From [Pasteurella] aerogenes (GTDB lineage Bacteria > Pseudomonadota > Gammaproteobacteria > Enterobacterales > Pasteurellaceae), in NCBI GenBank assembly GCA_900637275.1, contig LR134362.1, positions 620,001-684,000 of the forward strand: a stretch of DNA of 64,000 nucleotides, read 5' to 3'. The notes under the pieces are model-generated. The model saw only the letters and a program-made list of their open reading frames with translations. It ran no database searches and was not told the origin of the DNA. The first letter of the stretch is position 1. Every line of letters starts with the position of its first letter. Positions 1-8,453 of this stretch are shown piece by piece. The position numbers and the translations under genes were made by a program.

Positions 1-1
1 A

Positions 2-964
2 TTTTATATTATGGGTGAGGATACCTTACAAACTGAGCCTGATATTAATGCAATGAAACAAACCTTCAAGGATCTTGAATTTATTATCGTACAAGATATT
101 TTCATGACCCAAACCGCCGCGGAAGCAGATGTGATTTTCCCTGCCACTTCTTGTGCGGAACATGAAGGGGTTTATAGTGCGGCTGACCGTGGTTTCCAAC
201 GTTTCTATAAAGCGGTGGATCCAGTAGGTGATGTGAAAGATGACTGGCAGATTATCAGCGAAATGGCAACTGCCATGGGTTATCCGATGCACTATGAAAA
301 TACCAAAGAAATTTGGGACGAGCTTCGTAGTCTATGCCCGATTTACAAAGGCGCGACTTACGAAAAAATGGAAGGCTTGGCGTATATTCAATGGCCTTGC
401 TATGACGAAGGTCCTGAAGATCAAGGTACGCAATATTTGTACAAAGGTCAAATCTTTGACCGTCCAAACGGTAAAGCGGATTTCTTTGCTTGCGATTGGG
501 AACCACCAATGGAAAATGTTAGCGAAGAATTCCCACTGGTGCTTTCAACCGTGCGTGAAGTAGGGCATTATTCCTGTCGTTCTATGACCGGTAACTGTCG
601 TGCTTTAGCGGCATTAGCGGATGAACCAGGGTATGTCCAAATGAATGATGAAGATGCGAAAGCATTAGGCATTAAACACAACGATCTTGTGTGGATTGCG
701 TCTTCTCGCGGTAAAGTCATTTCTCGTGCGGATGTCAGTTCAAGAACCAACAAAGGTGCTTGTTATATGACCTATCAATGGTGGATTGGTAAATGTAATG
801 AGTTAACCGCGGAACACTTAAACCCAGGTTCAAGAACGCCAGAATACAAATACAGTGCAGTTCGAATTGAGAAAATTGAGGATCAAAATTGGGCGGAACA
901 CTATGTCGTGACCGAATACACCAAACTCAAAACGCAATTAAAACAAACCGCACTTGTGGCGTAA
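2..964 (+). CDS. fdhF: Formate dehydrogenase H (FdhF), C-terminal part; 5' end outside window
   Basis: The frame is open from the window edge (Phe-Tyr-Ile precede the first visible Met), so this is the last ~320 residues of a protein usually about 715 aa long. It closely matches my recollection of E. coli FdhF: the MGEDTLQT stretch, the QDIFMTQTAAEADVIFP segment of the molybdopterin-binding domain, and a C-terminal molydopterin-dinucleotide-binding domain with VREVGHYSCRSMTGN. FdhF oxidises formate to CO2 in the cytoplasm, usually within formate-hydrogen lyase. The catalytic Sec/Cys and the Fe-S domain lie upstream and cannot be seen. The 3' end is intact and followed by a hairpin terminator. 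Family assignment is firm; which electron acceptor it serves is not visible. Confidence 0.93.
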   Translation, partial: FYIMGEDTLQTEPDINAMKQTFKDLEFIIVQDIFMTQTAAEADVIFPATSCAEHEGVYSAADRGFQRFYKAVDPVGDVKDDWQIISEMATAMGYPMHYENTKEIWDELRSLCPIYKGATYEKMEGLAYIQWPCYDEGPEDQGTQYLYKGQIFDRPNGKADFFACDWEPPMENVSEEFPLVLSTVREVGHYSCRSMTGNCRALAALADEPGYVQMNDEDAKALGIKHNDLVWIASSRGKVISRADVSSRTNKGACYMTYQWWIGKCNELTAEHLNPGSRTPEYKYSAVRIEKIEDQNWAEHYVVTEYTKLKTQLKQTALVA

Positions 965-980
965 TTATCAAGCAAAACAA

Positions 981-1010
981 AAGGGTATTGAAAAATACCC
1001 TTTTTTTTGA
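981..1010 (+). terminator. Rho-independent terminator after fdhF
   Basis: AAGGGTATT and AATACCCTT form a 9-bp stem around a 4-nt loop, followed by a run of eight T. It starts 17 nt after the fdhF stop codon. Confidence 0.9.
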
Positions 1011-1023
1011 CCGCACTTTGATC

Positions 1024-1971
1024 TGCACCCCAAAACTTGGACACCTAATTTGAGCCACAGATTATGTCCCATCCTTATCCATTTTGTTTAGACATTATCA
1101 AACTGGTCATCGAGCAGGATGTTGGTATCAGCAGGTGGTAAAACTTCATCACATTCCCTATTCTTCGGTAATTAATTGTCTATAAGCCTTTCGTGAAAGA
1201 TGAGTTGATGACGTAAAATCACCTTATAAAAAGCCTCAACCACTGAAAATAGTGAAACCAAATAATGAAAAAGAAAGAAATTGAAGTGCCGGATCCTACT
1301 GACTTTTCGCAGCAAGCGTTTAAAAAGCGGCAACGAGAGTTGGCTTATCTACGAGTGGAGAATGCTTACCTAAAAAAGTTGGAGGCGTTAGACCGTCAAA
1401 AACAACGACAGAAAAAAGAGAGAGCATCGAAGCTTTATCGTGATTTTACTGCAGCACATCTCAATCGAAAATGGGTGTCCGATATGACAGAATTTCAAAT
1501 TGGGCAAGAAAAGATCTATTTTTCACCACTGGTGGATTTAGCTAATCGGGAAACTATTGAATATTGAATATAATTTTTCTATACGTCTGAAGTTCTCGTT
1601 AGTAAAAAGAATGTTAGAATAAGGACCTCGTCAGTTCAAGCCGACCGATTACCCGATTATTCACAGCGACTAGGGTGTGTTATACGGTTTGTCTGAATGG
1701 GGTAAAATGTTGGAAGGCAAGGCAGTGCAAAGCATGAGACGTCGAGGCAATTGCTACGACAACGCAGTGATTGAAAGCTTCTTTGTGATATTGAAATCAG
1801 AATGTTTTTACTCACGGACTTATACATCAATCGCCGAATTACAGGCAGAAATTGAAGAATATTTGGTGTATTATAATCAAAAACGAATTAAACTTGACTT
1901 AAAAGGATTGAGCTAGGCTCAGCACCGAGCTCAATATTTACGTGAATAACCTGTCCAGCTTTTTGGGGACA
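1024..1971 (+). mobile_element. Degenerate IS3-family (IS150-like) insertion sequence
   Basis: The ends are imperfect inverted repeats: TGCACCCCAAAACTTGGACA at the left (1024) and, read on the minus strand, TGTCCCCAAAAAGCTGGACA at the right (1952-1971). This is the typical terminal form of IS150/IS3-group elements. At under 1 kb it is shorter than the usual 1.2-1.5 kb, and its coding region is broken in several places (see the pseudogene entry). I could not recognise a target-site duplication, which fits an old or rearranged insertion. Confidence 0.85.
1064..1916 (+). pseudogene. IS3-family transposase OrfA/OrfB remnant
   Basis: Pieces of both transposase frames remain. From 1064 an OrfA helix-turn-helix start (MSHPYPFCLDIIKLVIEQD) runs into a stop at about 1138. 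A second open piece at 1265-1567 begins as the OrfA tail (coiled coil with LAYLRVENAYLKKLEALDRQ) and jumps directly into mid-OrfB, the DDE catalytic core (NRKWVSDMTEFQIG), so the OrfA end and OrfB start are deleted. After a frame break, the RQFKPTDYPIIHSD segment meets a TAG at about 1671-1673, where related proteins have Gln, and the C-terminal OrfB piece (GNCYDNAVIESFFVILKSE) continues to 1916. No intact transposase can be made. Confidence 0.88.
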
Positions 1972-2059
1972 GAATCAATTATTGCCAAAATCAGTTTGGA
2001 TAATTTTGCAAACAATTTAGGAATTTGCCTGACTACTTTTTATTTTACTTTTGGGGGAG

Positions 2060-2731
2060 TTAAGCTCTCCCCGTACTCAACCCTGCCTTACCGTTTTCCC
2101 AAAGGGTTTTGAATAACACCTTCCACGGCGAAAGTTTCGGATTTGGCTTTTTGCCGTTGCCGATTAACGCCATTTGTGCCATATACCAAAACATTTCCAA
2201 CATGGCACCAAGTTTGTTATCCACAGGGGCAAAACCTGTTTTGATGCGGTTGGTGACGAGGGTTTGATAGTTGCCTTGTTGAATTTGGTTCGGTAAATCG
2301 GGCTGTAAGGCAAAAGGTCGGGCTATGCCGATAAAGTCCAGATGTCCGCTTTGCAGTGCCTCATTCATTGCGTTTTCACTACGAAAACCGCCTGTGATAA
2401 TCAGCGGTGCGTTGCAGACGGCACGGGCTTTTTCGGCGTAATCCAAGAAAAATGCCTCGCGTTTTTGGCTGCTGGCTTTGGTGGATAACATTTCTGGTTT
2501 TTCATAGTTACCGCCTGAAATTTCAATAAAATCAATGCCTAACTCCGCCATTTTTTGCACGACTTGAATGCTGTCCGCTTCATCAAAACCGCCTTTTTGG
2601 AAATCCGCTGAATTGAGTTTCAAGCCAACTAAAAATTCAGGCTGCACCGCCGCTCGAATGGCGTGGTAAATTTCCACTAAAAACCGCATACGATTTTCAA
2701 GGTTGCCACCCCATTTGTCTTCACTGCGGTT
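2060..2731 (-). pseudogene. NADH:flavin oxidoreductase (old yellow enzyme family), 5'-truncated
   Basis: The C-terminal half of an FMN-dependent (beta/alpha)8 oxidoreductase of the OYE/2,4-dienoyl-CoA reductase type. Visible motifs are WGGNLENRMRFLVE near the truncated start, IDFIEISGG, PLIITGGFRS and DFIGIARPFALQPDL (the late FMN-phosphate-binding part of the barrel). The homologous frame continues upstream of the first Met (at 2689) through HNRSEDK to about 2731, then ends where pntB sequence begins on the other strand. Roughly the N-terminal 150 residues of a ~370-aa family, including early FMN contacts, are missing, so it is probably non-functional. The 3' end looks complete. Confidence 0.8.
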
Positions 2732-3469
2732 GTGGTGTCAATGTTGAACTCCTATTCTGGTTGGGCAGCAGCAGCGGCAGGCTTTATGTTGAACAATGAC
2801 TTGTTAATTGTTACTGGTGCTTTAGTTGGTTCATCCGGTGCGATCTTGTCTTATATCATGTGTAAAGCGATGAACCGCTCATTTATCAGCGTTATTGCCG
2901 GCGGTTTTGGTAATGATGTTCAAGTGAGTTCTGACGAAGAACAAGGCGAGCATCGCGAAACAACCGCGGAAGAAGTGGCAGAAATGTTGAAAAACGCAAG
3001 TTCAGTGATTATCACTCCGGGATACGGTATGGCGGTTGCACAAGCGCAATATCCGGTGGCAGAAATTACACAAAAATTACGTGAGCGCGGTGTGAATGTT
3101 CGTTTCGGTATTCACCCAGTTGCCGGACGTTTACCGGGACATATGAATGTCTTGTTAGCGGAAGCGAAAGTGCCTTATGATGTGGTATTAGAAATGGATG
3201 AAATCAATGATGATTTCCCAGATACTGATGTGGTCTTGGTTATCGGCGCGAACGATACGGTTAACCCAGCAGCGATGGACGATCCGAACAGTCCAATAGC
3301 CGGAATGCCAGTACTTGAAGTTTGGAAAGCGGCGAACGTAGTGGTATTCAAACGTTCTATGGCAGTAGGTTATGCCGGTGTACAAAATCCATTGTTCTTT
3401 AAAGAAAATACCCAAATGCTGTTTGGTGATGCGAAAGAACGCGTGGATGACATTTTGAAAGCCTTATAA
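2729..3469 (+). pseudogene. pntB: NAD(P) transhydrogenase beta subunit (PntB), C-terminal half only
   Basis: About 246 residues corresponding to the second half of PntB (normally ~460-480 aa). It starts abruptly at VVVSMLNSYSGWAAAAAGFM, the last membrane helices, and continues through the NADP(H)-binding domain III: GYGMAVAQAQYPVAEIT, RFGIHPVAGRLPGHMNVLLAEA, DVVLVIGANDTVNPAA and the KRSMAVGYAGVQNPLF lid. The complete enzyme is an inner-membrane proton-translocating transhydrogenase working with PntA. The first half of PntB and all of pntA are absent upstream, where the sequence turns into the opposite-strand flavin oxidoreductase. The GTG at 2732 is just the first start-like codon in the open frame. 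A paired uptake-signal terminator follows. Confidence 0.88.
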
Positions 3470-3507
3470 TTGGTTCGATAAAAAATGAACAAAACATTAT
3501 AAAATTT

Positions 3508-3538
3508 AACCGCACTTTCTAAAGTGCGGTTATTTTTA
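3508..3538 (+). terminator. Terminator made of paired uptake signals after pntB
   Basis: AACCGCACTTT and AAAGTGCGGTT form an 11-bp stem with a 2-nt loop, followed by a T-rich stretch. Each arm contains the 9-bp uptake signal. Confidence 0.8.
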
Positions 3539-3581
3539 TGTAGAAAAAATTATTTCAAGATTAAAATAGGATGTTAGTACC

Positions 3582-3595
3582 TTGATTCCGATCAA
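3582..3595 (+). promoter_or_regulatory. Perfect FNR-type box upstream of yedEF
   Basis: TTGAT-TCCG-ATCAA matches the FNR consensus TTGAT-N4-ATCAA at all ten positions. A candidate -10 (TATAAT) lies at 3636-3641, which would put the box near -60 relative to a start at about 3648. This suggests anaerobic activation of yedE-yedF by FNR; the promoter assignment is inference. Confidence 0.7.
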
Positions 3596-3777
3596 TATTT
3601 ATTTTAATGTTGGTTTTTTTCTCACAAAGTCAGGTTATAATCACTTTGCTTTATAGCATATTCAAATATCGCAAGTTTTGTGTATAGGAAGTGAATCAAT
3701 CAAATTGTCCATTCTTCAATTCAGTTGTTCATCATATATCTTGCTTGCAAATCATTAACGACTTAAAGGATTTTAAA

Positions 3778-4995
3778 ATGTTAGAGATTTGGCAACAATT
3801 TAAACAAACCTATTTAATTAAATATTGGAATCCGATTGCGGCAGTGATCGCGGCTGGATTAATTTCGGCTTATTATTTCGGTGTTACGGGAACTTATTGG
3901 GCGGTAACCGGTGAATTTACGCGTTGGGGAGGGCATTTGTTACAGGCTTTCGGCGTGGATGTTAGTGAGTGGAGCTATTATAAAATTATCGGTATGGATG
4001 GTACAGTATTTACCCGTATTGATGGGGTGATGATTTTAGGAATGTTCGCCGGTTGTTTATCTGCCGCCTTATGGGCGAATAATATCAAATGGCGTAACCA
4101 GCCACACAAAAAACGTATTGCGCAAGCCTTGGTTGGCGGTGCTTTAGCGGGTTTTGGCGCGCGTTTAGCAATGGGATGTAATTTAGCGTCATTGTTTACC
4201 GGTATCCCGCAATTTTCTGTACACGCTTGGTTTTTTACTATTGCTACCGCAATTGGTACGTATTTTGGCGTGAAACTTACGTTACTGCCGATGTTTCGAG
4301 TGAAATTGGAGTTGAAAAAAGGGGCGGCGAAATTACAAGAAACAGATCCGAAACAAGCCTTTCGTCGTTTTCGTCTCGGTATGCTGATTTTTCTTGCTTA
4401 TTTTATTGCCTCTATTTATGTGATGACCTTTTCCGTTAAATTAGGTTTTGCTATGTTATGTGGATTGGCATTTGGTTTACTCATTGAACGCGCACAAATT
4501 TGTTTTACTTCAGCATTCCGCGATTTATGGGTAAGCGGTCGTTCGTATATGGCGAAAGCAATTATTTTTGGTATTATCGCCGGTACTATCGGGGTCTTTT
4601 CTTATATTCAATTAGGTGTACCGGCAAAAATTATGTGGGCGGGGCCAAATGCGATTATCGGTGGTTTATTATTCGGTTTTGGTATTGTGCTTGCCGGCGG
4701 TTGCGAAACCGGTTGGATGTACCGTTCAATGGAAGGACAAGTGCATTTTATGTGGGTTGGTGTCGGCAATGTAGCAGGTTCTACTTTATTAGCTTATTTG
4801 TGGGACGATATTGCACCAGCATTAGCTTTGGATTACGAAAAACTCAATTTATTGAAAGAATTCGGTGATGTTGGCGGGTTATTATTTAACTATGCCTTAT
4901 TATTTATTTGCTTGATCGCAGTTGTTTTGTGGGAAAAACGTTTTCTTGCTAAAGCAAAAGCTAAAGTGGCGAATATTACCCCAAACTTAGCCTAA
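3778..4995 (+). CDS. yedE: YeeE/YedE-family membrane protein (sulphur/selenium transport, YedE type)
   Basis: A 405-aa polytopic inner-membrane protein made of two YeeE/YedE (Sulf_transp) repeats. Signature segments are GFGARLAMGCNLASLFTGIP in the first half and FGFGIVLAGGCETGWMYRS in the second, each with the conserved Cys thought to pass sulphur (thiosulphate) or selenium species, plus ERAQICFTSAFRDLW. The start at 3778 has AAAGGA 7 nt upstream and gives an N-terminus like other YedE proteins; an in-frame extension to 3691 lacks a comparable ribosome site. It is followed 31 nt later by yedF, the usual partner. YedE/YedF are associated with selenium metabolism and formate dehydrogenase in enterobacteria, fitting the nearby fdhF. 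The exact substrate is not proven. Confidence 0.87.
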   Translation: MLEIWQQFKQTYLIKYWNPIAAVIAAGLISAYYFGVTGTYWAVTGEFTRWGGHLLQAFGVDVSEWSYYKIIGMDGTVFTRIDGVMILGMFAGCLSAALWANNIKWRNQPHKKRIAQALVGGALAGFGARLAMGCNLASLFTGIPQFSVHAWFFTIATAIGTYFGVKLTLLPMFRVKLELKKGAAKLQETDPKQAFRRFRLGMLIFLAYFIASIYVMTFSVKLGFAMLCGLAFGLLIERAQICFTSAFRDLWVSGRSYMAKAIIFGIIAGTIGVFSYIQLGVPAKIMWAGPNAIIGGLLFGFGIVLAGGCETGWMYRSMEGQVHFMWVGVGNVAGSTLLAYLWDDIAPALALDYEKLNLLKEFGDVGGLLFNYALLFICLIAVVLWEKRFLAKAKAKVANITPNLA

Positions 4996-5026
4996 TTTAA
5001 CCATGTTATTTGATAGGAGAAACGTT

Positions 5027-5296
5027 ATGGCATTTACTGTAATTCAAAAATTGGACAAAGATCCGAAAGATATCGCACCAGATTATACATTAGATACCCT
5101 TGGTGAGCCTTGTCCTTATCCGGCAATAACCATGTTGGAAACGATGCCGCAATTGCAAAAAGGCGAGATTCTAGAATTATTAAGTGATTGCGCACAGTCG
5201 ATCAATAATATTCCGGTGGACACAAAAAATCACGGATACACCTTATTGAGCGTCGAACAAGACGGAACAAAATTACGCTATTTGATTCAGCGTTAA
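5027..5296 (+). CDS. yedF: YedF, TusA/SirA-family sulphur carrier-like protein
   Basis: An 89-aa cytoplasmic protein with the TusA fold. The characteristic motif LGEPCPYPAI places the active Cys at residue 29 (CPxP). TusA-like proteins carry persulphide; YedF accompanies YedE and is thought to act in selenium or sulphur delivery. The start at 5027 is preceded by TAGGAGA; an upstream ATG at 5003 is in frame but has no ribosome site and would add residues not seen in the family. It is about 12 residues longer than E. coli YedF because of an N-terminal extension. It is very likely co-transcribed with yedE and ends before a strong hairpin. Confidence 0.87.
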   Translation: MAFTVIQKLDKDPKDIAPDYTLDTLGEPCPYPAITMLETMPQLQKGEILELLSDCAQSINNIPVDTKNHGYTLLSVEQDGTKLRYLIQR

Positions 5297-5313
5297 TCAT
5301 TTGTATCATGATA

Positions 5314-5359
5314 AAAACGAGCGTTTTTCTTTGCTAAAACCAATAAGAACGTTCGTTTT
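5314..5359 (+). terminator. Long hairpin after yedF
   Basis: AAAACGAGCGTTTTT pairs along its whole length with AAGAACGTTCGTTTT if G-U pairs are allowed (15 bp, 16-nt loop), followed by TTTATATG. It probably ends the yedEF transcript. Confidence 0.7.
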
Positions 5360-5450
5360 ATATGTTATTTAGCATAATAACAATTCCCGCTACCTTTATT
5401 TCCTTGAATGCGTTATGATCCTTTACCTGATTAAACCAGTAGGATACCTA

Positions 5451-6089
5451 ATGAATTTTTTAGCTCATAGCATGATTTCATTCGCGTTAGATGATATTGA
5501 ATCAAAATACCAGAAAACGCAGGATATGTCCGGTAAGTGTAATACCTTATTTGGCAATTTTGCCGGCGATTTTTATAAAGGTCGAGTTGAGCTTTTAATG
5601 GTAGAAAAACATATCAAACAAGGTGTCATGCTACATCGCTTAATTGATCGTACCACAGATCGTCATGAAAATTTTCTAAACCCGTTGCTTGCACCTAAAT
5701 TTGGGATCTTTAAAGGGATTATTGCAGATATTTTTATTGATCATTTTATTGCGCAACATTTTGTTGATTTATTTCAACAAGAGATTGATAAGGTTGAACA
5801 GCAAATCCTACATCATATTCACCAATACCAAGCCGAATTTCCTCCTGGATTTGCGCGACTATTTAATTGGCTATCGCATAACAATGCATTGTCTAATTAT
5901 GCAGAGGTGGATTTTTTAGAGCAACAGGTATTCGCTGGTATGTCGCAACGAGTTAAACGGGGTGAAATTTTGCACCATGCAGTAAATGCACTAAAACAGA
6001 ATTATGCCCAATTTGAAACGCTATCCATACAAGAATTCCGCTATACGGAACAAGAAAGTCTTAAGAAATTTTTGGAAATGAGGAAATAG
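5451..6089 (+). CDS. acpH: Acyl carrier protein phosphodiesterase (AcpH-like)
   Basis: A 212-aa protein beginning MNFLAHSMISFAL, the N-terminal signature of the AcpH family. Further matches are GNFAGDFYKG, MLHRLIDRTTDRHE (E. coli has MHRRIDVLTD) and IIADIFIDHFIAQHF, whose His and Asp residues belong to the HD-like metal site. AcpH removes the 4'-phosphopantetheine arm from acyl carrier protein. It is about 20 residues longer than the E. coli protein. The start at 5451 has AGGA 6 nt upstream; an upstream in-frame ATG at 5415 is less likely. It stands alone between two terminator hairpins. Confidence 0.82.
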   Translation: MNFLAHSMISFALDDIESKYQKTQDMSGKCNTLFGNFAGDFYKGRVELLMVEKHIKQGVMLHRLIDRTTDRHENFLNPLLAPKFGIFKGIIADIFIDHFIAQHFVDLFQQEIDKVEQQILHHIHQYQAEFPPGFARLFNWLSHNNALSNYAEVDFLEQQVFAGMSQRVKRGEILHHAVNALKQNYAQFETLSIQEFRYTEQESLKKFLEMRK

Positions 6090-6109
6090 CCAAGTTATTT
6101 TTGTATGGT

Positions 6110-6136
6110 AGGTGGGATAAGATCCCACCTTATTTT
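6110..6136. terminator. Terminator between acpH and the feo operon
   Basis: AGGTGGGA and TCCCACCT form an 8-bp stem with a 5-nt loop, with TTATTTTTTA after it on the plus strand. It sits between convergent genes. A very similar stem occurs at 31884-31912 between truB and potD. Confidence 0.8.
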
Positions 6137-6158
6137 TTATCAATCGGTACACTTAAGA

Positions 6159-6296
6159 TCAATGGCAACTTGGATTTTTTCCGTTGCATTTATTGCAACC
6201 GTCACACATACTGCGCTTTCGGTTTAGTGCATATTTCCATACGATATAAGCAACACAGGCGATAACAATAATGCCGACTAAAATATTTTGAATCAT
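6159..6296 (-). CDS. FeoB-associated small Cys-rich membrane protein
   Basis: A 45-aa protein: one N-terminal transmembrane helix (residues ~4-22, NILVGIIVIACVAYIVW), a basic stretch (KYALNRKRS), then a tail CDGCNKCNGKNPSC with cysteines at 31, 34, 37 and 44. This layout is that of the FeoB-associated Cys-rich membrane proteins. The ATG overlaps the feoB TGA (ATGA), so translation is probably coupled, and it is the last gene of the operon. It may bind or shield Fe(II) at the inner face of the transporter; that is inference. It is not homologous by eye to winged-helix FeoC. Confidence 0.82.
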   Translation of the reverse strand: MIQNILVGIIVIACVAYIVWKYALNRKRSMCDGCNKCNGKNPSCH

Positions 6297-8152
6297 AGTA
6301 CAATCCTCGATGCGATGTGATAGACCATAAATGCAAAAAAATAGGCAAGCGCAAATAGATACGTTGCGATGAATAAGGTCTGTTTGGTTGAATTTGTTTC
6401 CCGTTTTATCACAGTTAGAGTAGCGATACACATTGGCGCGTAAATATACCAAGTGATGAATGCTAACGCAGTCGGCAATCCCCAACCATTGGTGACAACC
6501 GGCGTCAATGCCTCAATAATTTGTTCTTCCGAACCGCCGATGGCATATACGGTTCCCAAGGCGGCAACCACCACTTCTCTCGCTGCAATACCCGGGATCA
6601 TGGCGATACACATTTGCCAAGTAAATCCTAAAGGCGCAAAAATCGGCTCGATAAGATGACCCAACATTCCAGCAAAGGAATAGTCTATCGCAGGACCGGT
6701 TGCATTATCCGGAGCGGATGGGAAGGTAACAAGGAACCATAAGATCACAGTCAACGCAAAAATCACCGTACTCGCACGTTTTAAAAAGGCGCTGACACGT
6801 TCCCAAAGACTTAAACAAATATGTTTAAAATTTGGCAAACGGTAAGTCGGTAACTCCATCAATAATGGAAATTGTTGAATATTTCCTTTGCGCAAAGCGA
6901 AGCGTTTGGTGATGTAGGCGACAAGTCCGGCGGAAATAATACCGACCAAATACAATAAAAATAATACCAAACCTTGCAAATTGAAAATTCCCCAGACCGT
7001 TTGATTTGGAATAATAGCGCCGATGATTAAGGCATATACCGGAAGTCGAGCAGAACAGGTAAGCATTGGTGCAATTGCGATCGTCACTAAGCGTTCTCTC
7101 GGATCTTGAATAGTTCTTGCTGACATAATGGCGGGAACAGCGCAAGCAAAACTGGAGAGAAGGGGAATAAATGCTCGTCCAGATAAACCACTTTTGGCAA
7201 GCATACTGTCCAATAAAAAGGCAGCACGCGGCAAATATCCTGAATCTTCAAGCAACAAAATAAATAAAAATAAGATGGTAATTTGTGGCAAAAATACTAA
7301 AACGCCACCTACACCGGGAATGACGCCATTGACCAACAAATGATTTAATAATCCATCCGGCATTGTCGTTGCAACCCAATCGCCTAGCTGACTAAAGCCG
7401 CTTTCAATTAAATTCATAATCGGTTCAGCCCAAGAATAGACCGCTTGGAATACGAGCAATAACACCACGAGTAATAAACCAATACCCGTGACAGGGTGTA
7501 ACACAATATTGTCTAATTTTTGGTGCCAATCGGGGAGTTGTAAATCTTGTTTAACCGATTGTGCTAAAATGTGTTCAACTTCTCGATAAAGCAATTGACT
7601 GTCTAACTGATCCAACATTTGTTCCGCTTCCACGCGCTCAAGGGGCGTGGCAGTTTGCTGTGGCAGGGATTTAATCGCGTCACGTAAGGCTTTAGTTCCT
7701 TCTTTTTTGATAGCAACGGTTTCAAAAACCGGTACGCCCAATAATTGACTTAATTTAGCCACATCAATTTGCAAACCGCGCGATCGGGCAATATCGCTTA
7801 AATTCATAGAAACAATAATCGGCAAACCTAATTGCTTGATTTCTAAAACCATACGCAAGGTCATGCGCAAATTTGTAGCATCTGCCACCGCGACCAAAGC
7901 ATCTGGTCGGCGTCCGATTTTGCCTAATACCATATCGCGCGCCACCGCCTCGTCTAGGCTAGTGGTACGTAAACTGTAGGTGCCGGGTAAATCGATAATG
8001 CGAATATTAGCATCATCAACAAAGATACCTTCTAATTTGTCAACGGTTACGCCAGCATAATTGGCGACTTTAGCATTAGCACCGGTGAGACGATTGAAAA
8101 GGGCGGTTTTACCGCAATTAGGGGCGCCGAGTAACGCAATATGAAACGCCAT
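6293..8152 (-). CDS. feoB: Ferrous iron transporter FeoB
   Basis: A 619-aa inner-membrane Fe(II) transporter. The N-terminal G domain shows G1 (GAPNCGKT, residues 9-16), the AGVTVD switch-I region, G3 (DLPG) and G4 (MNLSD). A helical spacer follows (to ~210), then a polytopic domain with two Gate regions (GVLVFLPQITILFLFILLLEDSGYLPRAAF and the later FLKRASTVIFALTVILWFL) and nucleoside-recognition-like repeats with a conserved Cys (SSFACAVPAIMSARTI). It is shorter than the 773-aa E. coli protein, mainly at the C-terminus, and is intact. It lies 3 nt after feoA and overlaps the small Cys-rich gene. Confidence 0.95.
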   Translation of the reverse strand: MAFHIALLGAPNCGKTALFNRLTGANAKVANYAGVTVDKLEGIFVDDANIRIIDLPGTYSLRTTSLDEAVARDMVLGKIGRRPDALVAVADATNLRMTLRMVLEIKQLGLPIIVSMNLSDIARSRGLQIDVAKLSQLLGVPVFETVAIKKEGTKALRDAIKSLPQQTATPLERVEAEQMLDQLDSQLLYREVEHILAQSVKQDLQLPDWHQKLDNIVLHPVTGIGLLLVVLLLVFQAVYSWAEPIMNLIESGFSQLGDWVATTMPDGLLNHLLVNGVIPGVGGVLVFLPQITILFLFILLLEDSGYLPRAAFLLDSMLAKSGLSGRAFIPLLSSFACAVPAIMSARTIQDPRERLVTIAIAPMLTCSARLPVYALIIGAIIPNQTVWGIFNLQGLVLFLLYLVGIISAGLVAYITKRFALRKGNIQQFPLLMELPTYRLPNFKHICLSLWERVSAFLKRASTVIFALTVILWFLVTFPSAPDNATGPAIDYSFAGMLGHLIEPIFAPLGFTWQMCIAMIPGIAAREVVVAALGTVYAIGGSEEQIIEALTPVVTNGWGLPTALAFITWYIYAPMCIATLTVIKRETNSTKQTLFIATYLFALAYFFAFMVYHIASRIVL

Positions 8153-8155
8153 CCG

Positions 8156-8419
8156 CTACTCCATGATTTGGCACAAAATTTTTTGTGCTTCGTGTTCGCG
8201 TAATGCAAATTGTGATTTATTGCCCAAACGTACTGCAAAAGGTCCTTTTCCAAAGGGACCTTTAGCGATAACGGTAAGCGACATACCTTGCGAAAAACCA
8301 AGATCCGCCAAGCGACGACTCACGATCGCATCTACTTCGCCAAAAACATCGCTACTCACAATCTCTTGAATATACGCAGAGACATTTTTTTCCAGTGAAG
8401 CGAGTGAAATAACAGACAT
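8156..8419 (-). CDS. feoA: Ferrous iron transport protein FeoA
   Basis: An 87-aa cytoplasmic SH3-like protein with the FeoA core RRLADLGFSQGMSLTVIAKGPFGKGPFAVRLGN followed by FALREHEAQKILC. FeoA supports FeoB-mediated Fe(II) uptake, probably by contacting its G domain. It is the first gene of feoA-feoB-small Cys protein, separated from feoB by 3 nt. Its promoter region is shared back to back with arsR. Confidence 0.92.
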   Translation of the reverse strand: MSVISLASLEKNVSAYIQEIVSSDVFGEVDAIVSRRLADLGFSQGMSLTVIAKGPFGKGPFAVRLGNKSQFALREHEAQKILCQIME

Positions 8420-8453
8420 ACTATATCCTTATAACATAAAAATTCGTGTGCTA

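Noticed and set aside
5320..5360. GAACGTTCGTT near 5346 as a second copy of the macA palindrome
   Set aside because: Here it is one arm of a 15-bp terminator stem pairing with ACGAGCG, so it lacks the symmetric operator form.
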